Assembly: GCF_006517175.1 (NCBI RefSeq)
Contig: NZ_CP041186.1
Coordinates: 5,483,074-5,547,073, forward strand
DNA: 64,000 bases
DNA from: Persicimonas caeni
Lineage (GTDB): Bacteria; Myxococcota_A; Bradymonadia; Bradymonadales; Bradymonadaceae
Direction of reading: 5' to 3'
In this document: piece by piece, positions 46,502 through 55,367 of the stretch
Layout: each line of letters begins with the position of its first letter
How positions within the stretch are numbered: the first letter of the stretch is position 1
The notes under the pieces: model-generated
Database searches by the model: none
Seen by the model: only the letters and a program-made list of their open reading frames with translations
What the model was told of the DNA's origin: nothing
Program-made: the position numbers and the translations under genes

Positions 46502-48355
46502 ATGCTGGTTGCACTGTTCGACAATTTAGAGATCGTCGAGCCCACGCTGTTGGTGGTGATCTCGCTGCCGCTGCTGGTGGCCGCCGGGTTGGCGTTCGAC
46601 GACACACGCCGCGCAGCATCGCTGTTGGCGCCTTGGATGGCGCTGCCGGCGGTGCTGCTCAGTGTGGTCGTCTCGCCCGGTCACAGCGAGATGCTCGACT
46701 GGCTGGTGCTGGGCACGCTGCTCTCCTACGACGAGATCGGCCGCCTCTTTCTGTTCTTCACCGGCTGGATCTGGCTGTTGGCGGGCCTCTTTGCCAACTA
46801 CTCCCTCGACGAGAAGGAGCGCAATGCCTTCTGGGCGTTCTACCTGCTCGCCCTGAGTGGCAACTTGGGCGTGGCGTTGGCGCGTGATTTGCCCGGATTC
46901 TTGTTCTTCTTCAGCTTGATGGGCTTTGCCTCCTACGGGCTGGTGCTGCACCGCCGGGACAAAGCGGCGATCCGAGCCGCTCGCGTCTATATCGTGTTGT
47001 TGGTCGTCGGCGAGGGCTTGCTGTACGCCGCGGCGGTCCTGGCCGCCATCAACGCCGACTCCTTCGAGGCCGCGGCCATCGCCGACGCCGTGGCGCGCTC
47101 GCCGCAATCCGAGCTGATCGTGGTGCTCTTCTTCGCCGGGTTCGCCACCAAGGCGGGCATCTTCCCGCTGCACATCTCGCTGCCGCCGGCCTATGACGCC
47201 GCCCCGGCGTCGGCCGGCGCGGTGCTCAGCGGGGCGATGAGCAAAGCGGGCGTGCTCGGCTGGATGCTCTTCTTGCCCGTAGGCCTCGACGTCTCGCCAG
47301 TCATGGGGCCAGACACGGTGTCTGACACCATGTCGAGCGCCATATCAAACGCCGGCCTGCTCTTTTTGCTCGCCGGGCTCTTCTCGGTCTACTACGGCGT
47401 GGTCGTGGGGTTGGCCCAACGCACGCCCAAGGCGCTGCTGGCCTACTCGAGCATCAGCCAGATCGGCTACATGGCCCTGCTCATCGGCGTGGGCCTGCAG
47501 AGCGGCCAGATGTGGGAGGCCGCACTGGTCGCCACCGCGGTCTACGCCTTGCACCACGGCCTCAACAAAGGCGCGCTCTTCTTGAGCGTGCGCATCTGCG
47601 AAGATGGCGTCTCGGGACGCTGGCCTCGCCGGCTGCTTCTGGGCGGTCTTCTGCTTCCGTCGCTCGCGCTGGCGGGCGCCCCGCTGACGACCGGCGCGGT
47701 CGCCAAGAATGCGCTCAAAAAGAGCTTGGACGTCGACATGCTCACGGTGGGCGCGTGGTTCGAGACGCTCATCGTCGTCGGCTCGGTGGGGACGGCGCTG
47801 CTCCTCGCCCGGTTTATCTTTCTGGTGTGGCCCGCGCCTCCCGAAGAGAGGGCCCGAGTCACCGATACCCCTCACCAGAATCCGCCGCGCGGGCTGTGGA
47901 TTCCGTGGGGACTATCGCTCGTCTCCATCATCGTCGTCCCGTGGGTCTTTCCCTGGGACGAGATGCAGACGTTGACCGCCGACGTGCTGTCGTGGTCGAA
48001 GATCTGGGGCGAGGTGTGGCCCCTGTTGGTAGCGACCCTGCTGGTGATCGTTACGGTTCGGGCCTTCCGTCGTTATATGTGGGGTCAGGTCGTGCGCATC
48101 CCTCCCGGCGACCTGCTCTTGCCGCTGGGTTGGTTGACCCTCTTCTTGCTGCACTCGACCGGTCGCGTCCTCGATTGGGTGCAACGCGAGGCTGACCTGA
48201 TCCAGGAGCGCACCATTCACTTCGTCACCCGTCCCACCGGCCTGGCCTCGAAGTCTCGCGAGTTCGAGGCGTGGCTGACCAGCTTCCACGTCGGCATCAC
48301 CCTGGTGGTCGTGCTCGCCGCCGCCCTCATCGCGCTGGCCGCCGTTTGGCCCTGA
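46502..48355 (+). CDS. MrpA/NuoL-like proton-translocating subunit
   Basis: 617 residues from ATG 46502. Third antiporter-type protein: ATKAGIFPLHISLPPAYDAAPASAGAVLSGAMSKAGVLG, LAYSSISQIGYMALL, ALHHGLNKGALFL. The conserved half is followed by C-terminal helices (about 420-617) longer than in D-type subunits but lacking DUF4040 and MnhB, which sit in separate genes upstream. It therefore probably fills the MrpA N-terminal role. Motifs are weaker than in the other two, so it may be partly structural. Confidence 0.83.
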   Translation: MLVALFDNLEIVEPTLLVVISLPLLVAAGLAFDDTRRAASLLAPWMALPAVLLSVVVSPGHSEMLDWLVLGTLLSYDEIGRLFLFFTGWIWLLAGLFANYSLDEKERNAFWAFYLLALSGNLGVALARDLPGFLFFFSLMGFASYGLVLHRRDKAAIRAARVYIVLLVVGEGLLYAAAVLAAINADSFEAAAIADAVARSPQSELIVVLFFAGFATKAGIFPLHISLPPAYDAAPASAGAVLSGAMSKAGVLGWMLFLPVGLDVSPVMGPDTVSDTMSSAISNAGLLFLLAGLFSVYYGVVVGLAQRTPKALLAYSSISQIGYMALLIGVGLQSGQMWEAALVATAVYALHHGLNKGALFLSVRICEDGVSGRWPRRLLLGGLLLPSLALAGAPLTTGAVAKNALKKSLDVDMLTVGAWFETLIVVGSVGTALLLARFIFLVWPAPPEERARVTDTPHQNPPRGLWIPWGLSLVSIIVVPWVFPWDEMQTLTADVLSWSKIWGEVWPLLVATLLVIVTVRAFRRYMWGQVVRIPPGDLLLPLGWLTLFLLHSTGRVLDWVQREADLIQERTIHFVTRPTGLASKSREFEAWLTSFHVGITLVVVLAAALIALAAVWP

Positions 48356-48448
48356 GCCGCGCGTTTCCACAATGGAAATGTGGCAAAAATGTTGCTATGT
48401 AACTCGGCGTAAACAAGAAATGAGCCACTTTTGCTGAGGAAGTAGCGA

Positions 48449-49240
48449 ATGAAGTACCGAAGTCTCTTTGTGATGCTGATCTGCTCGATGGCCCTGGTCG
48501 CCTGTGGCGACGACTCCGATGACGCCAACAACACCGCCAACAACACCCAGGCCGACGCCGGCACCGATGCCATGGGTGAAGACGCCGGGGAGGAGGACGT
48601 CTCCACCATCGGCGACGTCTCCCAGCAAAACGGTCTCGAAGACCACCGCTGCGGCGACGCCCCCATCGCCGACTGGCCGCTCAACGAAGCCGTGTCGACC
48701 GAGTCGATCACCTCCACGAACGCCGACGGTGTGACCACCCTCGTCATCGAGGCGGCCGCCGGCGGCTCGCAGGCCTCCGCCGACAACCCGTTCATCTATC
48801 TGGACCTGTCCACCGGTGAGAAGGTCGAGGTGAACGACGTCGAGGCGTACTCGAATACCGACTGGGACCTGGCCTTCAAACGCTACATCATCCGCTCCAA
48901 CGGCGCCGACTCCGGCCCGGGCGACGTCTCGATCTCCAAGATGACCGGCACGACCTTCGCCGACGTCACCGAGGCGCCCACCGACGAAAACGCTTGGGAG
49001 CAAGACGTCTCCTACGAAGACGACTGCACCCCCATCACCGACCCCATCGGCACGCTGGTCACCGCGTTCAACTACGTCAATCCGGGCAAGAGCTCTGGCT
49101 CGTGGTACGAGTACCCGGGGATTTCGCCCACCGACGGTGAGATCTACTTCGTCGACGTCCCGGAGGAGAGCAAGACCTACAAGCTCGAGATCGAGAGCTG
49201 GGAGAGCGGCACGTACACCATCCACGTCGCCGAGCTCTAA
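48449..49240 (+). CDS. HmuY-like lipoprotein
   Basis: 263 residues. Lipobox VAAC (Cys19), Asn/Asp-rich linker, then a HmuY-type beta-rich domain: FIYLDLSTGEKVEV, TDWDLAFKRYIIRSNGADSGPGDVSI, and the closing YTIHVAEL strand. In Bacteroidetes HmuY is a surface hemophore; in deltaproteobacteria the family is common and its ligand is not established. No TonB receptor is nearby. GAGGAAG lies upstream of the start. Confidence 0.83.
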   Translation: MKYRSLFVMLICSMALVACGDDSDDANNTANNTQADAGTDAMGEDAGEEDVSTIGDVSQQNGLEDHRCGDAPIADWPLNEAVSTESITSTNADGVTTLVIEAAAGGSQASADNPFIYLDLSTGEKVEVNDVEAYSNTDWDLAFKRYIIRSNGADSGPGDVSISKMTGTTFADVTEAPTDENAWEQDVSYEDDCTPITDPIGTLVTAFNYVNPGKSSGSWYEYPGISPTDGEIYFVDVPEESKTYKLEIESWESGTYTIHVAEL

Positions 49241-49277
49241 GCAAAGCGTCACGATTTCGGCATAGGCTAACGGTCTT

Positions 49278-49370
49278 CCCGTGATCGTGATCGTGATCGT
49301 GATCGGTTGTTTGCCCGCTCAGGGAACCCACAGCCGATCACGACCACGATCACGACGACGAACACGGGGA
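49278..49370. repeat. GATCGT hexanucleotide repeat forming an inverted repeat
   Basis: CCCGTGATCGTGATCGTGATCGTGATCGG (split across 49278-49306) is followed after about 25 nt by CCGATCACGACC.CGATCACGACGACGAACACGGG (about 49334-49369), its approximate complement. The arms are simple-sequence repeats, giving a long hairpin between two genes; a terminator role is possible. Confidence 0.75.
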
Positions 49371-49400
49371 TGTCCGACCGCGGTTATTTGGAGCGCCCCG

Positions 49401-50900
49401 ATGAAACTCGCCCCCACCTCGTACGTCCTCTCCGCCCTCATCCTCGCCGTCGGCCTCACCGGCTGCGGCGAGGTCGACGACTCCGCCCACTCGGGCGAGA
49501 ATAACGGCCGCGTCCACGTCGAAACCCGCACCGCCCAACAGGAGCTGCGCCCGACGAACTCCTCCGATCCCTTCGGTTACGAAGGCGCCGAGGCGCAGTC
49601 GATTGTCAGCCCGGGCGGCGACTACCGAGTGTGGTGGACCGACGAGGGCGAGCACGCGGTGCCCGGCGCCGACGTCGACGGGAGCGGGGTGCCCGATTAT
49701 GTCGAGATGGTCGCCGAGGTGGCCGACGAGGTCGCCCAGAAGCTGCACGACAACGGCTGGAAGATCGCGATGAACGACGACGCAGGCGGCGCCGGCGAGC
49801 CGCCGGGCGGCGACGGGCTCTTCGATATCTACCTGGTCGACTTCTCGGCCGGCGACGGCCACTACAGCCGCGATTGGTGCACCACCAACGAGCACGGCGT
49901 GCAGCAATGCGCCGGCCACTTTCGCCTCGAAAACGACTTCGCCGGGCTCAACTACCCGTCGCCGGAGTACGCCGCTCGCCTCGTGCTCAGCCACGAGTAT
50001 TTCCACGCGGTCCAAAACGCCTACACCTCCGACTTGCCCCAATGGTTCAGCGAGGGCTCGGCGACCTGGTTCGAGGAGTATTTCGACCCCTCCCAGGACG
50101 ACTTCGAGCGGCTGACTTCGCTCTACTTCGACGAGCACGACCGCACGCTCAACGACCGCGGGCGCGGCCCGTCGGACGCCTTCGCCTACGGCGCGTCCAT
50201 CTTCGTGTACTTTCTCGAGTTGCATATCGGCGCCGACGGCGTGCGCGCGGTCTTCGAGCGCCTGGCCACCGGCGAGGAGCTCTTGGCGGCCATCGAGGCC
50301 GAGGTCGCCGACACGCTGGGCTCCCTGCAGGAAACCTTCGACTTGTTTGCGACCTACAACCTGTTCACCGGCACCTACTGGGTGAGCGACAACGGCTATC
50401 CCGACGCCGAGCGCTTCATGGGCGTCGAGGTCGAGTCGCAGGTTGTCGACGGGGCCTTCAACTGGAACCTCGACGCCGACCCGTGGGCGGCGCGCTACAT
50501 TAAGCTGACCTTCGACGAGGCGATCACGCTTCAGAAAACCCCGCTCGACGACTTCGTGGGCATGCCCGAGTTCATCGCCGTGCGCCACGCCGAGTACACC
50601 GCCGACGGCACCATGCACGTCGTGGGCAGCGACGAGGCCACGCGCTTCGGCCCCGAGATGTCCCCGCTCTTCGTCGTCATCTCCAACGGCCACACCGACG
50701 ATGTGCGCGCCGCCGCACTGCAGGTGCGCCTCGCCGGCCCCGACGACTCCGGCCAAGGCGACGAGATCATCGTCGAGCGCAACGACGACAACGCCGAAGA
50801 GGGCGGCTGCTCGACCACGCCGGGCGGCGTGCCGGCGGCGGGTCTGGTGTGGTTTTTGTTCGTGGCGGTCGCCTTCAGGAGGAGCGGCGCCGGCTATTAG
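49401..50900 (+). CDS. MXAN_6640-like secreted zinc metalloprotease
   Basis: 499 residues from ATG 49401. Lipobox LTGC. The catalytic HExxH is HEYFH (H198-E199..H202), followed by PQWFSEGSATWFEEYF, whose Glu is the likely third ligand, as in gluzincins. A Ca-binding-like DVDGSGVPDYVE precedes it. The C-terminus carries GGCSTTPGG, a hydrophobic helix and a basic FRRSGAGY end, like MYXO-CTERM sorting tails. Secreted and envelope-bound. The last codons fall at the edge of a MITE-like repeat that begins in CTATTAGGGGCG. Confidence 0.85.
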   Translation: MKLAPTSYVLSALILAVGLTGCGEVDDSAHSGENNGRVHVETRTAQQELRPTNSSDPFGYEGAEAQSIVSPGGDYRVWWTDEGEHAVPGADVDGSGVPDYVEMVAEVADEVAQKLHDNGWKIAMNDDAGGAGEPPGGDGLFDIYLVDFSAGDGHYSRDWCTTNEHGVQQCAGHFRLENDFAGLNYPSPEYAARLVLSHEYFHAVQNAYTSDLPQWFSEGSATWFEEYFDPSQDDFERLTSLYFDEHDRTLNDRGRGPSDAFAYGASIFVYFLELHIGADGVRAVFERLATGEELLAAIEAEVADTLGSLQETFDLFATYNLFTGTYWVSDNGYPDAERFMGVEVESQVVDGAFNWNLDADPWAARYIKLTFDEAITLQKTPLDDFVGMPEFIAVRHAEYTADGTMHVVGSDEATRFGPEMSPLFVVISNGHTDDVRAAALQVRLAGPDDSGQGDEIIVERNDDNAEEGGCSTTPGGVPAAGLVWFLFVAVAFRRSGAGY

Positions 50901-50992
50901 GGGCGCCTGAACTGCGGCGCAAACTACAATTTGAGGGTCGTGACAATGCGGCTCATGTGGTGATTGAAACGACCCTCAAATTGTAGTTTGTC
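50893..50992. mobile_element. MITE-like palindromic repeat, copy A
   Basis: A perfect 21-bp inverted repeat (50921-50941 with 50969-50989) encloses CAATGCGGCTCATGTGGTGATTG. The outer flank GGCGCCTGAACTGCGGCGC is complementary to the right flank of copy B at 60546-60564. Both copies share GCTATTAGGGGCG at the left border. Copy A thus looks like a full element that lost its right outer arm. It includes the stop codon of the metalloprotease gene. Confidence 0.8.
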
Positions 50993-51086
50993 CGCTCAAA
51001 TAGCCGCATGATTTGCCCACAACCCCCAATCGCCCCACATTCATAGCTGCGGGTTGTCGCAGTTATGATTCAGTCAGGGGCGTACG

Positions 51087-52103
51087 ATGAACTACTGGTT
51101 ATTCGTTGGGGGCGCGCTTATCGTGTTGTTCATTTTCATGGACGCCCTGTGGACCACCCTGTGGTCCGAGGGCGGCGCGGGACCGCTGACCGACCGGATC
51201 AGCACGATCATCTGGAAAGGCTTCAAGAAGGTCGCCGGCGCCGGCGGCAGCATGAACCACTTCTTACTCAGCCTGGCCGGGCCGGTGGTTTTGGTCGTCA
51301 CGGTGGTCACCTGGCTGCTGCTGATGTGGACGGGCATGGTAATGATGTTCGGCGCCCACCCCGACGCAGTCGTGGTCGCCCTGACCAAAAACCCCGGCGA
51401 TCTGACCGACCGCATCTGGTTCGTGCTCTTCACCACCACCACCGTGGGCAACGGCGGATTCGCACCCAATACCGACTTCTTCCAAGTGCTGGCCGGATTC
51501 ATCGGCGCCAGCGGTATGGCGATGATGACCCTGGCGATCACCTACTCGTTCCAGGTATTGAGCGCGGTGGTCAACAAGCGCACCTTCGCCAGCCAGGTGC
51601 TGAGCCTCGGTGAGACCACCTCCGAGCTGGTGCGCGCCCTGCAGCACGCCCCGCCGTCGAGCATCGCTACCCAACTGTCGTCGATGGGCGAGCGCCTGGG
51701 CTCGATCACCGAGCAGCACAAGGCGTACCCGGTTTTGCACTACTTCCACCCCTCCGACCGCCACCGCTCGACCGCATGCGCCGTAGCCGCCATCGACGAG
51801 GCGCTGCGCATCTACTGCACGGGATTGTCCGACGACGACATCGTCGTCGATACTTCCGTCTTCCAGCCCCTGCGCCGCACCATCGGCACCTTCCTCGAGG
51901 AGCTGCGCGAGAGCTACCTGGTCGGCACCGAGGAGAGTCCTCCCAGAGCCGATATCGGCGAGATGCGCCAGCAGGGTGCGGACATCTCACACCCGCAACG
52001 CGTCCACGAGGCGGCCGAAGAGGAAGACGAACGGCGTAAGCTGCTCGAAGGGCTGGTCAGCTACGACGGCTGGCAGTGGGACGACGTGGTCCAGCGGACT
52101 TGA
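51087..52103 (+). CDS. Two-helix-type ion channel family protein
   Basis: 338 residues. Two N-terminal helices (about 3-20, 62-85) precede a pore loop TTTTVGNGGF (about 116-125) and a further helix (FIGASGMAMMTLAITYSFQVL). The arrangement matches the Ion_trans_2 potassium-channel family, but the selectivity filter reads TVGNGG instead of TVGYGD. The C-terminal 190 residues are cytoplasmic, helical and acidic, with no RCK/TrkA domain. Ion selectivity is therefore open. Confidence 0.8.
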   Translation: MNYWLFVGGALIVLFIFMDALWTTLWSEGGAGPLTDRISTIIWKGFKKVAGAGGSMNHFLLSLAGPVVLVVTVVTWLLLMWTGMVMMFGAHPDAVVVALTKNPGDLTDRIWFVLFTTTTVGNGGFAPNTDFFQVLAGFIGASGMAMMTLAITYSFQVLSAVVNKRTFASQVLSLGETTSELVRALQHAPPSSIATQLSSMGERLGSITEQHKAYPVLHYFHPSDRHRSTACAVAAIDEALRIYCTGLSDDDIVVDTSVFQPLRRTIGTFLEELRESYLVGTEESPPRADIGEMRQQGADISHPQRVHEAAEEEDERRKLLEGLVSYDGWQWDDVVQRT

Positions 52104-52118
52104 GGCGCGCCCCGGATG

Positions 52119-53150
52119 CTACGCCGGCGGCAAGCCCGGCACCGTGTCGATCACTCCGAAGCTCTCCAGGCTGATCCACACGACGAACACCAGATAGATG
52201 AACAGCAAGAACCACGCCTCGCGTCGGCTCAGAAGCATGTGAGTGCGCATCATCAAGAAGAGCGCCAGGGTCGCCACCGTCAGCACGGCCATCATGGGCG
52301 CGGCGATGCTGAAGTTGACCGTGGCCACCCCGGCGATGAGGACGCCGACGGGGATGCACACCAAGAGGTCGAAGATATTGCTGCCCAGCACGTTCGCCAG
52401 GCTGGTGGTCGCCTTGCCGGCGCGCGCCGTCTTGATGCTCACGAAGGCGTCGGGGATGCTCGTGCCCGCGGCGACGACCGTGATACCCCATAGGAAGCTC
52501 GGCGTGCCGAGTACCTCGCCGAAGGTCAGCGCCGACTGCACCAGGCCCTCGACGCCCGCCAAGATGATCGCCAGGCTCGCCAGCAGCAGCATCCACTGCT
52601 TGCCCACCTTGATGTCGGCGTCCTCGACCTCGGGTTCGTAGTCCATCGTGTCCTGCCATTGGACGAACACGTACAGCACGTACATGGCGATCGGCAGGGC
52701 AACGAGCACGCGGTTCATCTCGCCGAGGATGGCGCCGTCGCCGTTTTCGACCGGCGCGTAGATCGCCGCGAACGAGAACGTGATCAGCAGCACCGCCACC
52801 GACAGCATGTAGAACTGCGCCTCTTTGTAGACCAGGTCGCGGTTCGAGGTGAGCTCGCCCTTGCCGTACAGGCCGGCGAGGCCGGGGATGACCAAGATGT
52901 TGAAGAGCGCCGACCCGACGATCGCCGAGACGCCGAGCTCGAACTCACCGTGGACCAGCGTCGAGATGACCGTGGTCGCAAGCTCTGGAAAGCTCGAGCC
53001 GACCGCCACGACGATCGCGCCGGTGACGATGTCGGGCAGCTGGTAGTGGATGGCGAGCTTCTCGCTGGACGACTCCAGCATCTCGCTGCCTTTCCAAATG
53101 ACCCCCGTCGAGACGATGGCGACGAGCGAATAGATTAGAATCGTAACCAT
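52119..53150 (-). CDS. CaCA-family sodium/calcium antiporter
   Basis: 343 residues, about ten membrane helices in two halves. The alpha repeats contain VVAVGSSFPELATT (near 50-63) and VVAAGTSIPDAFVS (near 225-238), each followed by GSxLFNILV or GSNIFDLLV, the ion-binding segments of YrbG-like antiporters. A cytoplasmic acidic loop (about 165-185) links the halves. Catalyses Ca2+/Na+ or Ca2+/H+ exchange. Convergent with the ion-channel gene (15 bp apart). Confidence 0.92.
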   Translation of the reverse strand: MVTILIYSLVAIVSTGVIWKGSEMLESSSEKLAIHYQLPDIVTGAIVVAVGSSFPELATTVISTLVHGEFELGVSAIVGSALFNILVIPGLAGLYGKGELTSNRDLVYKEAQFYMLSVAVLLITFSFAAIYAPVENGDGAILGEMNRVLVALPIAMYVLYVFVQWQDTMDYEPEVEDADIKVGKQWMLLLASLAIILAGVEGLVQSALTFGEVLGTPSFLWGITVVAAGTSIPDAFVSIKTARAGKATTSLANVLGSNIFDLLVCIPVGVLIAGVATVNFSIAAPMMAVLTVATLALFLMMRTHMLLSRREAWFLLFIYLVFVVWISLESFGVIDTVPGLPPA

Positions 53151-53211
53151 AAATCACATTCCTTGACCAAGTGCTTTCGTTCGGTGCGTGGGTATCTCGC
53201 CCCCGCACCGA

Positions 53212-55122
53212 TTAAAGTCGCTCGGCGAGCTCCTCCCACAGCTCCATGGCCATCAGCAACTCTTCTTCGAGCTCGTTCTGCTCGTCGGCCAGCTTGTGGA
53301 CGGCCTCGTAATCGGCGGCCTGCTCGACCATCTCGCCTTCGATCTCGCCCAGCCGCGCTTCGATCTCCTCGATGCGCGCCTCGAGCCCCTCGAGCTCTTT
53401 TTTCTCTTTGTAGCTCAGCTTCTTGGGGCCTTCATCGGCCTTCTTGGGCTGGGCGGCGGCGCGCTCGGCCTCGCGCTCGGCGCGGCGTTGGGCGGCTTCG
53501 GCGGCCTCTTGCTCCTTTTTGTGGTCGTACCAGGGACTGTACGAGCCGGGGAACCGGTCGATGTGGCCCTGGTCGTCGAAGACGAGAAGGTGGTCGACCG
53601 CGCGGTCCAGAAAATGCCGGTCGTGGCTGACGACCACGAGTACACCGCCGAAGCTGTCGAGATAGTCTTCGAGAATATTGAGCGTCTCGACGTCCAGATC
53701 GTTGGTCGGCTCGTCGAGGAGCAAAAAGTTCGGCGAGCGCATCAGCACGCCGAGCAAGTAGAGCCGGCGGCGCTCGCCGCCCGACAGGTTCTTGATCGGC
53801 TCCCACTGCCGGTTGCGGCTGAACAAAAACTTCTCGAGCATCTGCGTGGCCGTCAAAAAGCCGTCGGCGGTCTCGACCTTGTTGGAGATGCCCACGATGT
53901 AGTCGTGGACGCGCTCGTCCTCGTCGAGGTCCATCGCCTCCTGGTCGTAGTAGCCGAAGACGACCGTCTCGCCGACGTCGACTTGGCCGCTGTCGGGCTC
54001 GGTCTTGCCGGTGATGATGTCGAGCAGGGTCGACTTGCCCGCCCCGTTCGGCCCGACGATGCCGAGGCGATCGTCGCGGGCGAAGTTGTACGAGAAGTCC
54101 TCGACGACGGTGAACGGGCTGCCGTCCTCGCGCGTCCACTCCTTGTGGATATGCTCGAGCACGACCGTCTTTTTGCCCAGACGGCTCTCGACGGTGTCGA
54201 TCTCGACCTCGCCGCGCTCCTCGGGCAGGTGCGAAGTCTCCAGAAGCTTGTGGGCACGCTCGACGCGCACCTTGCTCTTCGAGGTCCTCGCCTTGGGCCC
54301 GCGTCGCAGCCACTCGAGCTCTTGGCGGGCGAGGTTCTTTCGCTTCTCCTCGCGCTTTCGGAGCATCTCGTAGCGCTCGGCGCGCTTTTCGAGGTACGTC
54401 GAGTAGTTGCCCTCGTAGCGGTGCAGCGTCTGCTGGTCGAGCTCGATGATGACGCTGCAGACCCTGTCGAGGAAGTAGCGGTCGTGGGTGACCATCAGCA
54501 GCCCGCCGGTGCGGTTTTGCAGGTAGCCCTCGAGCCACTCGATGGTGTCGACGTCGAGGTGGTTGGTCGGCTCGTCCAAAATGAGCAAGTCGGAGGGGCG
54601 AATCAGCGCGCGGGCGAGGGCGACGCGGCGACGCTGGCCGCCCGACATCGTGCCGATGCGCTTGTCGAGGTCGTCGATGCCCACCTTGGTCAAGATCGCC
54701 TTGGCGTCGTTCTCCAAGGTCCACCCGTCGACCCGGTCCATCTTCTCGGCGAGGTTGCTCACCTTCTCGATGAGCGAGGTATCCTCGGGATGCTCGGAGA
54801 GCTGGCGCGAGGCCTTTTCGTAGGCGCGCACCACCTCGAACTCGGGCGGCCCGTCGACGAGCACTTGGTCGAGCGCGCTGAGCTCGTCGTCGAGGTCTGG
54901 CTGCTGGTGCAAGAACTCCAGGCGCATGTTGTTGGCCGTCGAGATCGTGCCGCCGTCGGGCGGCTGCATGCCCGCCAAGATGCGCAGCAGCGTCGACTTG
55001 CCGGTGCCGTTGACCCCGACCACGCCGATCTTGTCACGGTCGGCCACGCTCAGGTTGACGTCCTTGAAGAGAGTGCGCACTCCGTAGGACTTGGAGATAT
55101 TTTCGGCGGTCAGTAGGACCAT
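53212..55122 (-). CDS. ABC-F family ATPase (Uup/EttA-like)
   Basis: 636 residues with two ABC ATPase domains and no membrane segments: Walker A GVNGTGKST and GPNGAGKST, signatures MSGGQRRRVALARAL and LSGGERRRLYLL, Walker B LLILDEPTNHLD and LLLDEPTNDLD. The linker between domains (about 240-320) is the basic P-site tRNA interaction motif region. The C-terminal coiled coil (about 550-636, KKELEGLEARIEEIEARLGEIE) is typical of Uup. ABC-F proteins act on the ribosome, resolving stalls or giving antibiotic resistance. A G-rich tract on the plus strand lies right upstream of its start. Confidence 0.92.
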   Translation of the reverse strand: MVLLTAENISKSYGVRTLFKDVNLSVADRDKIGVVGVNGTGKSTLLRILAGMQPPDGGTISTANNMRLEFLHQQPDLDDELSALDQVLVDGPPEFEVVRAYEKASRQLSEHPEDTSLIEKVSNLAEKMDRVDGWTLENDAKAILTKVGIDDLDKRIGTMSGGQRRRVALARALIRPSDLLILDEPTNHLDVDTIEWLEGYLQNRTGGLLMVTHDRYFLDRVCSVIIELDQQTLHRYEGNYSTYLEKRAERYEMLRKREEKRKNLARQELEWLRRGPKARTSKSKVRVERAHKLLETSHLPEERGEVEIDTVESRLGKKTVVLEHIHKEWTREDGSPFTVVEDFSYNFARDDRLGIVGPNGAGKSTLLDIITGKTEPDSGQVDVGETVVFGYYDQEAMDLDEDERVHDYIVGISNKVETADGFLTATQMLEKFLFSRNRQWEPIKNLSGGERRRLYLLGVLMRSPNFLLLDEPTNDLDVETLNILEDYLDSFGGVLVVVSHDRHFLDRAVDHLLVFDDQGHIDRFPGSYSPWYDHKKEQEAAEAAQRRAEREAERAAAQPKKADEGPKKLSYKEKKELEGLEARIEEIEARLGEIEGEMVEQAADYEAVHKLADEQNELEEELLMAMELWEELAERL

Positions 55123-55128
55123 GGTGGT

Positions 55129-55163
55129 GGGGGCTAGGGGTTTAGGGGTTTGGGGGTTTGGGG
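55129..55163 (+). other. Telomere-like G-rich tract (putative G-quadruplex)
   Basis: Five or more runs of four or five G separated by CTA, TTTA, TTT and TTT, directly before the ABC-F start codon. The G-rich strand is the template strand for the ABC-F gene, so a folded quadruplex would block transcription, while the mRNA leader would be C-rich. Confidence 0.75.
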
Positions 55164-55298
55164 CTGCGAGTTGTGAGGCGCGGGCGATTCGCAGACCCCA
55201 ATCCTTAAGTGCCCAAATAGGGAGCGCCGCGAGTCTGCACCACGCTGCGGCTCACCGCAACTTCTGCAAGGCGTACTCTCCTGTCAAATCCCAACGCA

Positions 55299-55345
55299 AA
55301 ACAAAAAGGCCCGACGCCCCCAAGGGGCGCCGGGCTCTTCTCGTC
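55299..55345 (-). terminator. Intrinsic terminator of FxLYD lipoprotein gene
   Basis: Minus-strand GCCCGGCGCCCC-TTGG-GGGGCGTCGGGC (one mismatch or wobble) then CTTTTTGTTTTG. Positioned about 25 nt after the lipoprotein stop. Confidence 0.85.
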
Positions 55346-55367
55346 GTTCGACAGGCGAGTCGAGAGG

